Assembly: GCA_018662365.1 (NCBI GenBank)
Contig: JABJGH010000033.1
Location: 1-64,000, forward strand
Direction of reading: 5' to 3'
Source of the DNA: Chloroflexota bacterium
GTDB lineage: Bacteria; Chloroflexota; Anaerolineae; Anaerolineales; UBA11579
DNA: 64,000 nucleotides
In this document: positions 38,123 to 46,386 of the stretch, in pieces
Layout: each line of letters starts with the position of its first letter
Numbering within the stretch: position 1 is the first letter of the stretch
Translations under genes and position numbers: made by a program
Notes under the pieces: generated by a model
The model's database searches: none
What the model saw: only the letters and a program-made list of their open reading frames with translations
Told to the model about the DNA's origin: nothing

Positions 38123-39241
38123 TTATTTCTTCCAAACAGAAAGTTCCAAACTTACTTGCTCAAAGAAGCTGTTATCGGGCAGAGCCCCTTGGCCGTAGGA
38201 CATATCCATCACACGAACCACCATTTGCAGAGTTTCGGTTTCTAAAGTTACTTCTGCCCCAGGGGTGAGCAACACAGGTTCACCTTTTGCCGCTAACCGG
38301 TTTCGATTGGCATCATCTTGGTTGAGGTGTTCGCTCATCAAGACTTTGGTGACTGTTTGAATATCATTTTTATCAAAAAGCCATACTTCAAACGCACTTA
38401 CTCTTTTGGGTTCACCCACACCGATCGTGTCAGCAATACCCACACCACATTCGCCCATAAATTCACCAATTCCGGTGTCAATGCTGAAGGAATCATCAAA
38501 AAGATCATCTCCTTTCAGATACGTGGTGACCCACTGAGAAATGGGGGCATCTCGGCCGCCAGATTCGTAATCTGTGGGTTCTGCGCTCATGCTAATATCT
38601 TGAGCCATTAAGGAGGGAGAGAAATCATCATCTTCCTCTTTTGGTTTTCGCAAATAAATGTATGCCACTACGCCACCAAAAATGAGGAGAACCAGGCAAG
38701 ATAATCCAAACCATAAGGTCGTATTGCTAGTCCCTGCGGCCGCATCATTCTCATTGGCAGGATCTTCTACGGGCGTATTATTATTGGTGGCTTCACTCGG
38801 GGTTTCAGCATCGATGGGATCTGTTTCAAGTTGTAGATAATAATAGGTCAGTACATCTGCCAACGCCGATTGGGTTTGCCCAGCAGTGTTCGCAAAATCT
38901 AGCTGAACATCAGAAATCGCCTGTGAGGCAGCTTCGCCCAAGGCTTGTAGACGATCTACGGCCTGGGTTTCTGTGGAGGCGCCAGACGCATAAGAATCGG
39001 CTGTCATTCTGACCCATTCTTGTTGAAGGTCAGATCGCAGCAAGTCCACTGAGGCATCTGTCCACTTCACCGGCCAAACAACCCAACCAAATATTAGACC
39101 GATCAACATACCTACGATCAGGGCTGCAATGGCAAAGGCTGTCGGATTTTTAAACCAAGCCTGAATGGTTGACAATATATCTGGCTTGTCTTCAGGAAAA
39201 TCTCTCTTTACATATTCATTAACTTCAGGTGATTCCAACAT
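38123..39241 (-). CDS. Unknown protein with two membrane segments
   Basis: Protein of 372 aa that I do not recognise. A short N-terminal tail leads to a membrane helix at about residues 32-58 (FAIAALIVGMLIGLIFGWVVWP). An outside segment of about 115 residues, partly helical and ending in an Asp/Asn/Thr-rich linker, comes next. A second helix (LWFGLSCLVLLIFGGVVAYIYL) and KPKEEDDD follow, then a soluble C-terminal domain of about 150 residues, probably cytoplasmic. The start was moved to ATG 39241 because GGAG lies 9 bases before it but only 3 before the other ATG. It is transcribed alone, with its own terminator. Confidence 0.6.
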   Translation of the reverse strand: MLESPEVNEYVKRDFPEDKPDILSTIQAWFKNPTAFAIAALIVGMLIGLIFGWVVWPVKWTDASVDLLRSDLQQEWVRMTADSYASGASTETQAVDRLQALGEAASQAISDVQLDFANTAGQTQSALADVLTYYYLQLETDPIDAETPSEATNNNTPVEDPANENDAAAGTSNTTLWFGLSCLVLLIFGGVVAYIYLRKPKEEDDDFSPSLMAQDISMSAEPTDYESGGRDAPISQWVTTYLKGDDLFDDSFSIDTGIGEFMGECGVGIADTIGVGEPKRVSAFEVWLFDKNDIQTVTKVLMSEHLNQDDANRNRLAAKGEPVLLTPGAEVTLETETLQMVVRVMDMSYGQGALPDNSFFEQVSLELSVWKK

Positions 39242-39526
39242 ATCCATCTACTCCAGGTGGCATAATTTTCCGCTACAAGACGATTAAATTTTATTGTAGA
39301 CTAGGCCATCTTTTTTGGCAACTCAGTACCTTGAGGAAAGTTATTGAGCGAAAAAAAGGCAACCCATTAATGCGCCACTACCTAAATAAGGTTTTAATAA
39401 GGTTATTAAGCCGATAAATTTTCTAAAACTCCTTGAAAATTGTGAATTTTTGATATCAATCTCATTCATAGCTATTTTCATTCACCCTATATAGTGCAAG
39501 CTATATGCCAAAAATCCAATTTAACA
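39242..39526. other. Gene-free interval before the topA terminator
   Basis: About 285 AT-rich bases between the membrane protein gene and the topA terminator. Apart from the ribosome site and presumably the promoter of the minus-strand gene, I see no open frame, RNA gene or repeat worth naming. Confidence 0.5.
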
Positions 39527-39564
39527 AAAAAACCGAGAAAGTCCCTGACTTTCTCGGTTTTTTT
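39527..39564 (-). terminator. Terminator of topA
   Basis: Stem AAAACCGAGAAAGT / ACTTTCTCGGTTTT with loop CCCTG. On the minus strand it is followed by a T-run. It begins 20 bases after the topA stop. Confidence 0.93.
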
Positions 39565-39584
39565 GTTTTTATGAATAAGCTTTA

Positions 39585-41924
39585 CTATGCTTCCTGAGCT
39601 TCCGCTTCTTCAGTTTCTGGATTTACCTCTTCTAATGGGAAACGCTCTTCACATTTCATACATTCCGCATCACGTTTATTGGCAATCACCAATGTACCTT
39701 GACAATTTGGACAAGGGGTTGCAATCGGTCTTTTCCATGAAGTGAATTCACATTCTGGGTAATTGGAACAACCAAAGAATATTCGTCCTTTTCGAGTTCT
39801 GCGCATGACCACATCTCCCCCATCCAGCGGGCAAGTGACGCCAATTTTTTCAAGGAAGGGTTCAGTGTGACGGCAATCTGGGAAACGATCACAACTGATA
39901 AATTTGCCATATCTCCCAAACCGGATCATCAGCTGTCCTTCTTCACACTTTGGACAGATGCGTCCGACGTATTCAGGTTCTGCTTTCACCTCGGGCATTT
40001 CGATTTCGGCTTTTTCCACTTGAATAGCAAAGGGGGCATAAAATTCTTCGATGGTCTTTTTCCAGGGGATTTCCCCTTCGGCGATCTTATCCAAATTGGC
40101 TTCCATATTAGCCGTGAAATTAATATCGACAATATTGGGGAAATGAACAGTGAGGAGATCGTTGACGATGATGCCCGTTTCAGTTGGATGCAATCTTCTA
40201 CCGTCTCGATAGACATAGCCCCGGTTTTGCAAAGTGCTCATCGTGGGGGCATAAGTCGACGGGCGGCCGATGCCAAATTCTTCCAACGCTTTAACAAGGG
40301 TTGCTTCACTAAATCGAGGTGGGGCTTGAGTAAAATGTTGTTCAGGCAGCATCTTAATTAGTTTTTGAATTTGACCTTCAGTAAGGTTTTCGGGGATCTT
40401 TGCACCATCCCCATTTTCTTCTTTATCAAATTCCCCTTTGGTTTCTTCATAGACTGCTAAATAACCCATAAATTTAATGATCGAACCCGAGGCTCGTAGT
40501 AAATATTCATGCGCTTCTGATTTCGCAGTAACGTCTACTGAAAGAGTGTCATATATTGCCGGGTTCATTTGGGAAGCTACAAAACGTTGCCAGATCATTT
40601 GATATAAGCGATATTGATCCCTACTTAAGAATTCCTTCATCGCTTTGGGGGTTCTTAAAACGGATGTAGGGCGCACAGCTTCATGGGCTTCTTGAGCACC
40701 CTTTGCACGGGTTTTGTAATTGGGCGGCTCTTCGGGCAAAAAGGGTTCGCCATGAATATTTTTAATATAGTCTCGGGCCTCTTCCTGAGCTACTTTTGAT
40801 ATGTTGGTGGAATCGGTTCTCATGTAGGTGATCAGACCAACCGGTTCACCATCTCCCATATCCACACCTTCATATAATTGCTGCGCAACCGACATTGTTT
40901 TTCTTGCAGTGAAATTCAATCTTCGCGAAGCTTCTTGTTGCAATGTGCTTGTTGTGTAAGGTGCTTTAGGTTTGCGATTACGAGTACCGCGTTTGATTTT
41001 AGATATCGAATAGGCTGAGCCTTCCAGATCACTGATAATGGGAAGAACTTCTTCCTCGTTATTTAGCTCAAACTTTTCACCATCAATCCTATTTAATTTT
41101 ACAAGATAGGTTTTCTCGCTGCCTTCTGGTTGTAGTTCAGCACCGATCGACCAAAATTCAACCGGATCAAAATCATCGATCTCTCGCTCACGCTCTACAA
41201 TGATGCGTAAAGCCACAGATTGGACTCGACCAGCAGATAAACGATTTCGTACTTTTCGCCACAGGATCGGGCTGAGACTATATCCCACCAAACGATCCAA
41301 AATTCGACGGGCTTGTTGGGCATCAACCAACTTCATATCAATTTCACGTGAGGAGGAGAATGCTTCCTCGATGGCAGGCTTGGTGATCTCATGGAAGATG
41401 ACTCTTCGAGTTCTTTCAGGATCGATCTCTGCGGCTTCCATCAAATGCCAAGCAATTGCCTCTCCTTCGCGATCAAGGTCAGTCGCCAGGAAGATCTGTT
41501 CTGCAGATGCAGCCAGTTTCTTCAATTCTTTGACGATCGGGCGCTTTTCGTTGGGGACACGGTATTTAGGTTTGAAGTCATTATCTACATCCACTGAAAG
41601 TTGTGAACGTAGCAGATCACGGATATGCCCTACTGAGGCTTCGACGCGATAGTCTTTTCCTAGAAAGCGGCCAATTGTTCGCGCTTTGGCAGGGGACTCA
41701 ACGATCACCAAGTTCCCTTTTCGCTTAACTTCTTTCTTTTTTCTTCGAACGACATTTTCGGGAGGTGTCATCCCTTCATGGGCAGGGGTGCGCCCCATGC
41801 GGAACATGGTCGTTCCACTCACAGGGCATTTTCCGCGTGTGCCGGGAGCCCCGGATGCAGTAAATTCTGCTTGTGGGTCTAACATTTCCCTTTTTTCTTT
41901 ACATTTTACGCAATATGCTTCCAA
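39585..41924 (-). CDS. topA: DNA topoisomerase I with N-terminal zinc-ribbon
   Basis: Type IA topoisomerase, 779 aa, that relaxes negative supercoils. The N-terminal 55 residues form a DUF5679-like ribbon (YCVKCKEKREM ... GKCPVSGTTMF) in which the fourth cysteine is Ser. The Toprim domain starts at NLVIVESPAKARTIGRFLG. The catalytic Tyr lies in GLITYMRTDSTN (367 from this start). Three zinc-finger-type repeats end the protein; the second begins CPLDGG and lacks one cysteine. The TTG at 41924 was chosen because GGAGG lies 6 bases before it; the TTG two codons earlier touches the ribosome site. It ends in a strong terminator. Confidence 0.95.
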   Translation of the reverse strand: MEAYCVKCKEKREMLDPQAEFTASGAPGTRGKCPVSGTTMFRMGRTPAHEGMTPPENVVRRKKKEVKRKGNLVIVESPAKARTIGRFLGKDYRVEASVGHIRDLLRSQLSVDVDNDFKPKYRVPNEKRPIVKELKKLAASAEQIFLATDLDREGEAIAWHLMEAAEIDPERTRRVIFHEITKPAIEEAFSSSREIDMKLVDAQQARRILDRLVGYSLSPILWRKVRNRLSAGRVQSVALRIIVEREREIDDFDPVEFWSIGAELQPEGSEKTYLVKLNRIDGEKFELNNEEEVLPIISDLEGSAYSISKIKRGTRNRKPKAPYTTSTLQQEASRRLNFTARKTMSVAQQLYEGVDMGDGEPVGLITYMRTDSTNISKVAQEEARDYIKNIHGEPFLPEEPPNYKTRAKGAQEAHEAVRPTSVLRTPKAMKEFLSRDQYRLYQMIWQRFVASQMNPAIYDTLSVDVTAKSEAHEYLLRASGSIIKFMGYLAVYEETKGEFDKEENGDGAKIPENLTEGQIQKLIKMLPEQHFTQAPPRFSEATLVKALEEFGIGRPSTYAPTMSTLQNRGYVYRDGRRLHPTETGIIVNDLLTVHFPNIVDINFTANMEANLDKIAEGEIPWKKTIEEFYAPFAIQVEKAEIEMPEVKAEPEYVGRICPKCEEGQLMIRFGRYGKFISCDRFPDCRHTEPFLEKIGVTCPLDGGDVVMRRTRKGRIFFGCSNYPECEFTSWKRPIATPCPNCQGTLVIANKRDAECMKCEERFPLEEVNPETEEAEAQEA

Positions 41925-41978
41925 AGCCAACCTCCAACTACTTACTACCGAAAATCGTTCGATAATTTAATAATTCGT

Positions 41979-43073
41979 TTATTGATACTTGTTATTCTCT
42001 TGTTCTTTTAATAAATCTACTACTTGGCGTACATCTTGAGCTTGCTCTTTATCGCAAACCAGTAACACATCTCCGGTATCCACGATCACAAGGTCCTCAA
42101 CACCAATGGCGACGATCAGGCGATCTTCCCCATGATTCTGATGGATCATTGAATTTTTAGTGTCAATGACGATCGATTCCTTGCTATTTAATATGTTGCC
42201 ATCCGTGTCTTTTTCTAAGACATCATAGAGGGCATTCCAACTTCCGACATCACTCCATCCCAATCCTTTGGCAGGAATCACGGCAACTTTTTCTGCCCGT
42301 TCCATGATGCCATAATCGACGGATACTTTATCTAATCCGGACCAAACTTTTTCTAAGACTTCTTGGGCATCTGCTGTCTCCCAGGCATCCGTAATTTTGT
42401 TCAATGCTTGGTGGAGTTGGGGCATTTGTTTTTCAATTTCATCTAATACATCGACTACCTGCCAAATGAACATACCTGAATTCCAGGAATGATCTTCTGC
42501 ATTAATGAATTTTTCTGCTGTTTCACGGTCTGGCTTTTCTTTAAAATTCAATGCTTCGAAAACTACTCTCCCTTCGTATGTGCCTAAATAATTGCCCTGT
42601 TGGATATACCCAAAGCCGGTCGACGGGAACGTGGGGTGAATGCCCAAGGTGACAAGGTACCCTGTTTCTGCAACCTGCTGAGCTACTCTAAGGATTTGCA
42701 AGAATCTTGATTCATGGTCGATAAAGTGATCTGCGGTAACCACGCTCATCACGGCCTTTGGGTCACGCAATTTCAAGATCGCCGCAGATAGGCCGATGGC
42801 TGCCGCAGTATCTCTGGGGCCAGGCTCCACAATATAATTATCCTTGGGGATCTCGGGCACCTGTTCTTGAAAGGCAGTTGCTTGCAAAGCCGATGTCACC
42901 ACCAAAATATTTTCTGGGGGAAACAGTCCCATCAGTCGATCTACCGATACTTGGAATAGTGTTCGATCCCCAACCAGTTTAAGCATCTGTTTTGGTTTAT
43001 CTTTGCGAGAAAGGGGCCATAAACGAGTACCGCCACCACCAGCCATAATTAATGCATAGTTATTTTCTGACAT
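41979..43073 (-). CDS. manC: Mannose-1-phosphate guanylyltransferase
   Basis: Cytosolic nucleotidyltransferase of 364 aa that makes GDP-mannose from mannose-1-phosphate and GTP. The start ALIMAGGGGTRLWPLSRKDKPKQ is the family pyrophosphorylase signature. VTADHFID, FKEKPDRETAEKFI and NSGMFIWQVVDV follow. At this length it lacks the C-terminal isomerase domain of bifunctional enzymes. GDP-mannose could feed the surface glycosylation genes, including dolichol-phosphate-mannose-type donors. AGGAT precedes the ATG. Confidence 0.94.
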   Translation of the reverse strand: MSENNYALIMAGGGGTRLWPLSRKDKPKQMLKLVGDRTLFQVSVDRLMGLFPPENILVVTSALQATAFQEQVPEIPKDNYIVEPGPRDTAAAIGLSAAILKLRDPKAVMSVVTADHFIDHESRFLQILRVAQQVAETGYLVTLGIHPTFPSTGFGYIQQGNYLGTYEGRVVFEALNFKEKPDRETAEKFINAEDHSWNSGMFIWQVVDVLDEIEKQMPQLHQALNKITDAWETADAQEVLEKVWSGLDKVSVDYGIMERAEKVAVIPAKGLGWSDVGSWNALYDVLEKDTDGNILNSKESIVIDTKNSMIHQNHGEDRLIVAIGVEDLVIVDTGDVLLVCDKEQAQDVRQVVDLLKEQENNKYQ

Positions 43074-43092
43074 AATAATCCTTTAAATCAAC

Positions 43093-44208
43093 CTACTCTC
43101 CATTTGTTTGGTATTCCCCATTCGCCTCTCGAATTGAAACATAATGCATACCACCAACCTGTCGAACCATTCCTTTAAGTTCCATCAAGGCCAATGTTGC
43201 CGAGACCTTTTCTATCGGCATTTCTGCCTGACGACCAATATCGTCTATATGAAGTGGCTCAAATCCTAATACGCTATATAAAGCGGCTTCTGTTGCATCT
43301 GCCGGAAGGACTTGTCTTGCAGTTTGCTTTTCTGTGACCATCACCAAATCTAAAGCGTCGATCAGGTCTTCCGGCCGCAGCAATGGATGTGCACCATCTT
43401 TAATCAACTGGTTCGGGCCCATACTTTGGCTAGAATGAATTTTTCCAGGTACGGCGTACACATCTCTTCCCTGCTCATTAGCAAAGTTGGCAGTGATCAG
43501 AGCACCACTCTTTTTGCCTGCTTCCACGATGACCACGGCGATAGAAATGCCGGCAATGATCCGATTTCTTGGCGGGAAATTTCCCGCTTCAGGTTTTGTA
43601 CCTAACGGATAATTGCTGATGATCGAGCCATTTTCGATGATCTGATTGGCAAGCCCGCGGTTTTCTGGAGGATAGATCTCGTCTACACCACTACCTAGAA
43701 CTCCGATCGTCCTTCCTCCGGCTTTGAGGGCGGCGGTATGCGCAATCGAATCAACGCCTCGAGCCAGCCCACTCACCACGGTTACTTTATTGTTGGCTAG
43801 AAATCTTGCGACTTCCTCAGCGACGTCCTGCCCATAAGGGGTCACTTTACGGGTCCCGACGATGGCTACAGCCCATTCATCCTGGACGGTGATCTCACCT
43901 CGCAAGAATAGCAAAGGTGGGGGCTGCGCAATATCTTTTAATCTTCGAGGATATTTATCATCCTCTAATGTAATCACTTGAATATTTTCTGCTTCTAACT
44001 TATCCCATAAAGCAACGAGATCGACACTCGCTCTAACCTGGATCATGTTTTGAATAATCTTTTCACTAAGACCCGAGGCTTTTAAAAATTCAGGTGGTGC
44101 TTCCCATGCGGATTGGGCATCTCCAAAGTAATTTAATAATGCCTGGAAGCGGACAGGGCCGATCCCATTGACGCGGTTTAACCCAAGCCAAAATAACTTC
44201 TTATTCAC
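43093..44208 (-). CDS. dprA: DNA-processing protein DprA
   Basis: Protein of 371 aa that loads RecA on incoming single-stranded DNA during transformation. An N-terminal helix-hairpin-helix/SAM-like part (NRVNGIGPVRFQALLNYFG) precedes the Rossmann-like DprA domain with VGTRKVTPYGQDVAEEVARF, SGLARGVDSIAHTAALKAGG and GSGVDEIYPPENR. It ends in a winged-helix tail (about 305-365). GGGGGTG lies 9 bases before the ATG. No other competence genes are seen here. Confidence 0.95.
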   Translation of the reverse strand: MNKKLFWLGLNRVNGIGPVRFQALLNYFGDAQSAWEAPPEFLKASGLSEKIIQNMIQVRASVDLVALWDKLEAENIQVITLEDDKYPRRLKDIAQPPPLLFLRGEITVQDEWAVAIVGTRKVTPYGQDVAEEVARFLANNKVTVVSGLARGVDSIAHTAALKAGGRTIGVLGSGVDEIYPPENRGLANQIIENGSIISNYPLGTKPEAGNFPPRNRIIAGISIAVVIVEAGKKSGALITANFANEQGRDVYAVPGKIHSSQSMGPNQLIKDGAHPLLRPEDLIDALDLVMVTEKQTARQVLPADATEAALYSVLGFEPLHIDDIGRQAEMPIEKVSATLALMELKGMVRQVGGMHYVSIREANGEYQTNGE

Positions 44209-44337
44209 TGGGGCACCCCCTGCATTATTCTCACTTTGTACCTCTTCTTGTGCGGGTTAGGATCAATAAAAATTCTTTATAGCATTGCTTTGTTCGTTTG
44301 CTTTAAATGAAGAAAGCAAAATTTAGAAGCGGGCTAG

Positions 44338-44367
44338 AGAATACCACAGGTTTTTTTTAACTGTCAA
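44338..44367 (-). promoter_or_regulatory. Probable promoter of dprA
   Basis: Minus strand: TTGACA (44367-44362), 18-nt spacer, TATTCT (44343-44338). It gives a leader of about 120-125 nt. The rimM stop lies 33 bases upstream, with no clear rimM terminator. Confidence 0.55.
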
Positions 44368-44399
44368 GGGAACAATAACATTTGAAAACTACAAAAGGT

Positions 44400-44984
44400 C
44401 TATTCTAAAAGTAAACCCTCTATGATATGAACAGTGATTTTTTTAGTATCCAGATCGATATTTAATATCACTTCTTCTATATCTGGCAACAAAATTTCTT
44501 TGTGATTTTCATCATGGACAACAAAGACTAAGTTAGCCCCCGTATCAATAAATTCAACAACTTTCCCCAATTCTTTACCCTCATCGGTGATGACTTCTAA
44601 GCCCAAAAGTTGATGCTGATAATATTCCCCATCAGGTAATGCGGGCACCTGGTCTACGGGTACATATAGACGATTATTTTGTAAGCCAGATAATTCTTCG
44701 CGGTTATTGAATTCTTTAAATTTGAGAATGAGACCTTTGTTCATCGTCCGCACAGTCTCGATTTGAACCTCTCGATGCTCTTCCCCCAAAAAGAATTTCA
44801 CCCCTGGTTGAATTCTTTCGGGAAAATCAGTTTGCACGGTCATCTGCATTTCACCCTTAACCCCATGTGGGCGGCGCATGATGCCGACTAAAAGAAAGGC
44901 AGGCTCGCCTAAATTAGGCGAGCCTGTTTTATTTTGATTCTTATTTCTACGATTCGCGGCAGTTTGTCTTCTGCGAGAACTCAT
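44400..44984 (-). CDS. rimM: Ribosome maturation factor RimM
   Basis: Factor of 194 aa for 16S rRNA processing and 30S head assembly, binding protein S19. The N-terminal RimM domain begins LVGIMRRPHGVKGEMQ and the PRC-barrel domain has YYQHQLLGLEVITDEGKELG, DTGANLVFVV and ILLPDIEEVI. The first 28 residues (RRRQTAANRRNKNQNKTG...) are an extra basic extension, and a perfect DNA hairpin lies in this part. No start codon is available nearer to the domain. The ATG overlaps the khpA stop. Confidence 0.94.
   Translation of the reverse strand: MSSRRRQTAANRRNKNQNKTGSPNLGEPAFLLVGIMRRPHGVKGEMQMTVQTDFPERIQPGVKFFLGEEHREVQIETVRTMNKGLILKFKEFNNREELSGLQNNRLYVPVDQVPALPDGEYYQHQLLGLEVITDEGKELGKVVEFIDTGANLVFVVHDENHKEILLPDIEEVILNIDLDTKKITVHIIEGLLLE
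44900..44926 (-). repeat. Perfect hairpin inside the rimM coding region
   Basis: CAGGCTCGCCT (44900-44910) and its exact complement (44916-44926), plus one more A-T pair in the loop. It lies within the extra N-terminal codons of rimM, before the conserved domain. On the plus strand it is followed by TTTTATTTT and looks like a terminator, but no plus-strand gene leads into it. Confidence 0.7.
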
Positions 44985-45220
44985 TCAGGCTCCACAATAT
45001 CCAATCGCACACGACTGTTGTTATCGCGAGAAGCGGCTACTCTGAGGAGCAAGCGCATGGCGTTGGCCACTTTTCCACCTCTTCCGATGACGCGCCCCAT
45101 ATCTTGCTTGGCAACTTCTAGCCGTACGTTGCTGGTGGAACCCTGGCGGCGTTGGGAGACGCGAACCTGAGTAGGATCATCCACTAAAGAACGTGCAATA
45201 TATTCAATGATTTCTTGCAT
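44981..45220 (-). CDS. khpA: KH-domain RNA-binding protein KhpA
   Basis: Small RNA-binding protein of 79 aa (KH domain, YlqC/KhpA family). The GxxG loop is in VIGRGGKVANAMRLLLRVAA. The start MQEIIEYIARSLVDDP matches the family and has GAGGGAA a few bases upstream; a GTG six codons earlier was rejected. The order rpsP-khpA-rimM is widely conserved. In Gram-positive bacteria KhpA acts with KhpB in RNA binding tied to cell division. Confidence 0.93.
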   Translation of the reverse strand: MQEIIEYIARSLVDDPTQVRVSQRRQGSTSNVRLEVAKQDMGRVIGRGGKVANAMRLLLRVAASRDNNSRVRLDIVEPE

Positions 45221-45251
45221 AGGTTCCCTCACGATCACCTAAATCGGTGAA

Positions 45252-46097
45252 TTATTCTTCTTTATCTTCTTTCTTTGCCTTAGGTTTAGCTTTGGCTTTT
45301 TTCTTTGGTTTTTCTTCAACCTCTTCGGCGGCTTCTTCTTTATCTTCTTTCTTTGCTTTAGGTTTAGCTTTAGCTTTTTTCTTTGGCTTTTCTTCACCTT
45401 CAGCGGCAGCTACTTCAACTACCTCTTCGGCGGCTTCTTCTTTATCTTCTTTCTTTGCTTTAGGTTTAGCTTTAGCTTTTTTCTTTGGCTTTTCTTCAAC
45501 TTCCGCAGCAACTTCTTCCACGACCTCTTCAACTACTTCTTCGGCCTCGGCAACTGCTTCTTCTACAACCTCTTCGGCGGCTTCTACCACTTCAGCGGCT
45601 GCTTCTTCCACAACCTCTTCAACAACTTCTACCACTTCTTCGACAACTTCTTCTACTTCAGCGACAACTTCTTCTACTTCGGCGGCTGCTTCTTCCACAA
45701 CCTCTTCAGCTACTTCTTCAACCTTAGCAGGAGCATCTTTCTTCTGAGCTGGCGCGTCTTTGCGAGTCTTGGGATCGGTGTTGTTTGCTTCTTGCCATGC
45801 CAAAGATTCAGCAAGCAATGTTTCTATATCTTCCCCAGCTTTGAATCGTTCGTAGCGATCCATCAGGCCGGTGAATTTGAAAATGCGGGCAGTGGTATCA
45901 CTGGGTTGCGCACCATTTTTAAGCCATTTGTAGACTAAATCTTCTTTCAAAGTGACTGTGGATGGTTCTGTGCGGGGGTTATAAAAACCCACTACTTCTA
46001 GAAATTTACCATTTCTTGAGGTTTCACGATCTGCCGCTACAATTCGGTAGGCAGGTTGTTTTTTGCGTCCGACACGACGCAGTCTTAGTCTTACCAT
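45252..46097 (-). CDS. rpsP: 30S ribosomal protein S16 with long low-complexity tail
   Basis: Residues 1-80 are ordinary S16 (MVRLRLRRVGRKKQPAYRIVAADR ... VGFYNPRTEPS ... GAQPSDTTARIFKFTGL). The protein runs on to 281 aa, while S16 is normally 75-130 aa. Residues about 127-200 are almost only Glu, Val and Ala, likely one long acidic helix. Residues about 201-281 hold three copies of a 19-residue unit beginning KPKKKAKAKPKAKK and ending EDKEE. The DNA of these units is nearly identical. AGGAG lies 8 bases before the ATG. The tail may bind RNA or protein; its role is unknown. Confidence 0.93.
   Translation of the reverse strand: MVRLRLRRVGRKKQPAYRIVAADRETSRNGKFLEVVGFYNPRTEPSTVTLKEDLVYKWLKNGAQPSDTTARIFKFTGLMDRYERFKAGEDIETLLAESLAWQEANNTDPKTRKDAPAQKKDAPAKVEEVAEEVVEEAAAEVEEVVAEVEEVVEEVVEVVEEVVEEAAAEVVEAAEEVVEEAVAEAEEVVEEVVEEVAAEVEEKPKKKAKAKPKAKKEDKEEAAEEVVEVAAAEGEEKPKKKAKAKPKAKKEDKEEAAEEVEEKPKKKAKAKPKAKKEDKEE
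45255..45498 (-). repeat. Three 64-bp near-identical repeats coding the S16 tail
   Basis: Copies at 45255-45318, 45333-45396 and 45435-45498. By eye they differ at only a few third positions. Each codes one Lys/Ala/Pro-rich unit of the S16 tail. The spacers (14 and 38 bp) code Glu/Ala/Val. The near identity points to recent duplication or gene conversion. Confidence 0.9.
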
Positions 46098-46135
46098 TGT
46101 TCAAACTCCTAAATACTAATAGTGTATAGTTTCGC

Positions 46136-46386
46136 GTATGCTGCCTTCTGGTCGGGTGAGGGCATCTGAAGGGAGATGCGGACCCGAGGTCCGGCTGGGC
46201 AACTCTAGGCATAAAGCCTAATTGAAGCCTATGTACCGCATACTGCTAAAAACAGCAAAGCTGTTTTTAGCTTGGGAGAATACTTCGTATTCTCCATTTT
46301 GAAAAGTAATTCTTTGCTCAAATACAAAACATTTTGAGCTTGGGAGAATGTTACATATTCTCCATTCGAAAATGGAATCCATTTTC
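46136..46386 (-). other. Hairpin array between ffh and rpsP
   Basis: The 288-base gap holds a row of perfect inverted repeats: 46162-46167/46174-46179, 46179-46184/46188-46193, 46206-46210/46216-46220, 46245-46256/46260-46271 (12 bp, loop 3), 46275-46283/46287-46295, 46316-46322/46333-46339, 46343-46349/46357-46363 and 46368-46375/46379-46386. A further pair GTATGC/GCATAC (46136-46141 with 46238-46243) would enclose the first three. The hairpins at 46275 and 46343 share the sequence GCTTGGGAGAAT...ATTCTCCATT. None ends in a T-run. No known RNA family fits. Confidence 0.6.

Noticed and set aside
39229-39417. Small plus-strand frame of 62 codons
   Set aside because: No ribosome site, overlaps the start of a real minus-strand gene, and the sequence looks like random AT-rich spacer.
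44899-44936. Rho-independent terminator on the plus strand
   Set aside because: The hairpin plus T-run looks right, but no plus-strand gene leads into it and it lies inside rimM; kept only as an intragenic hairpin.
45255-45498. CRISPR-like spaced repeats
   Set aside because: The three 64-bp repeats are coding, have unequal spacers and no palindromic repeat core; they belong to rpsP.
45247-45747. Plus-strand frame rich in Ser and Thr
   Set aside because: It is the mirror of the Glu/Lys repeat tail of rpsP and has no ribosome site; low complexity keeps all frames open there.
46136-46243. Possible SRP RNA gene next to ffh
   Set aside because: The stretch has hairpins and an AGAAGGCAGCA string on the minus strand, but it lacks the conserved TCAGG and GGAA-tetraloop helix of bacterial SRP RNA.
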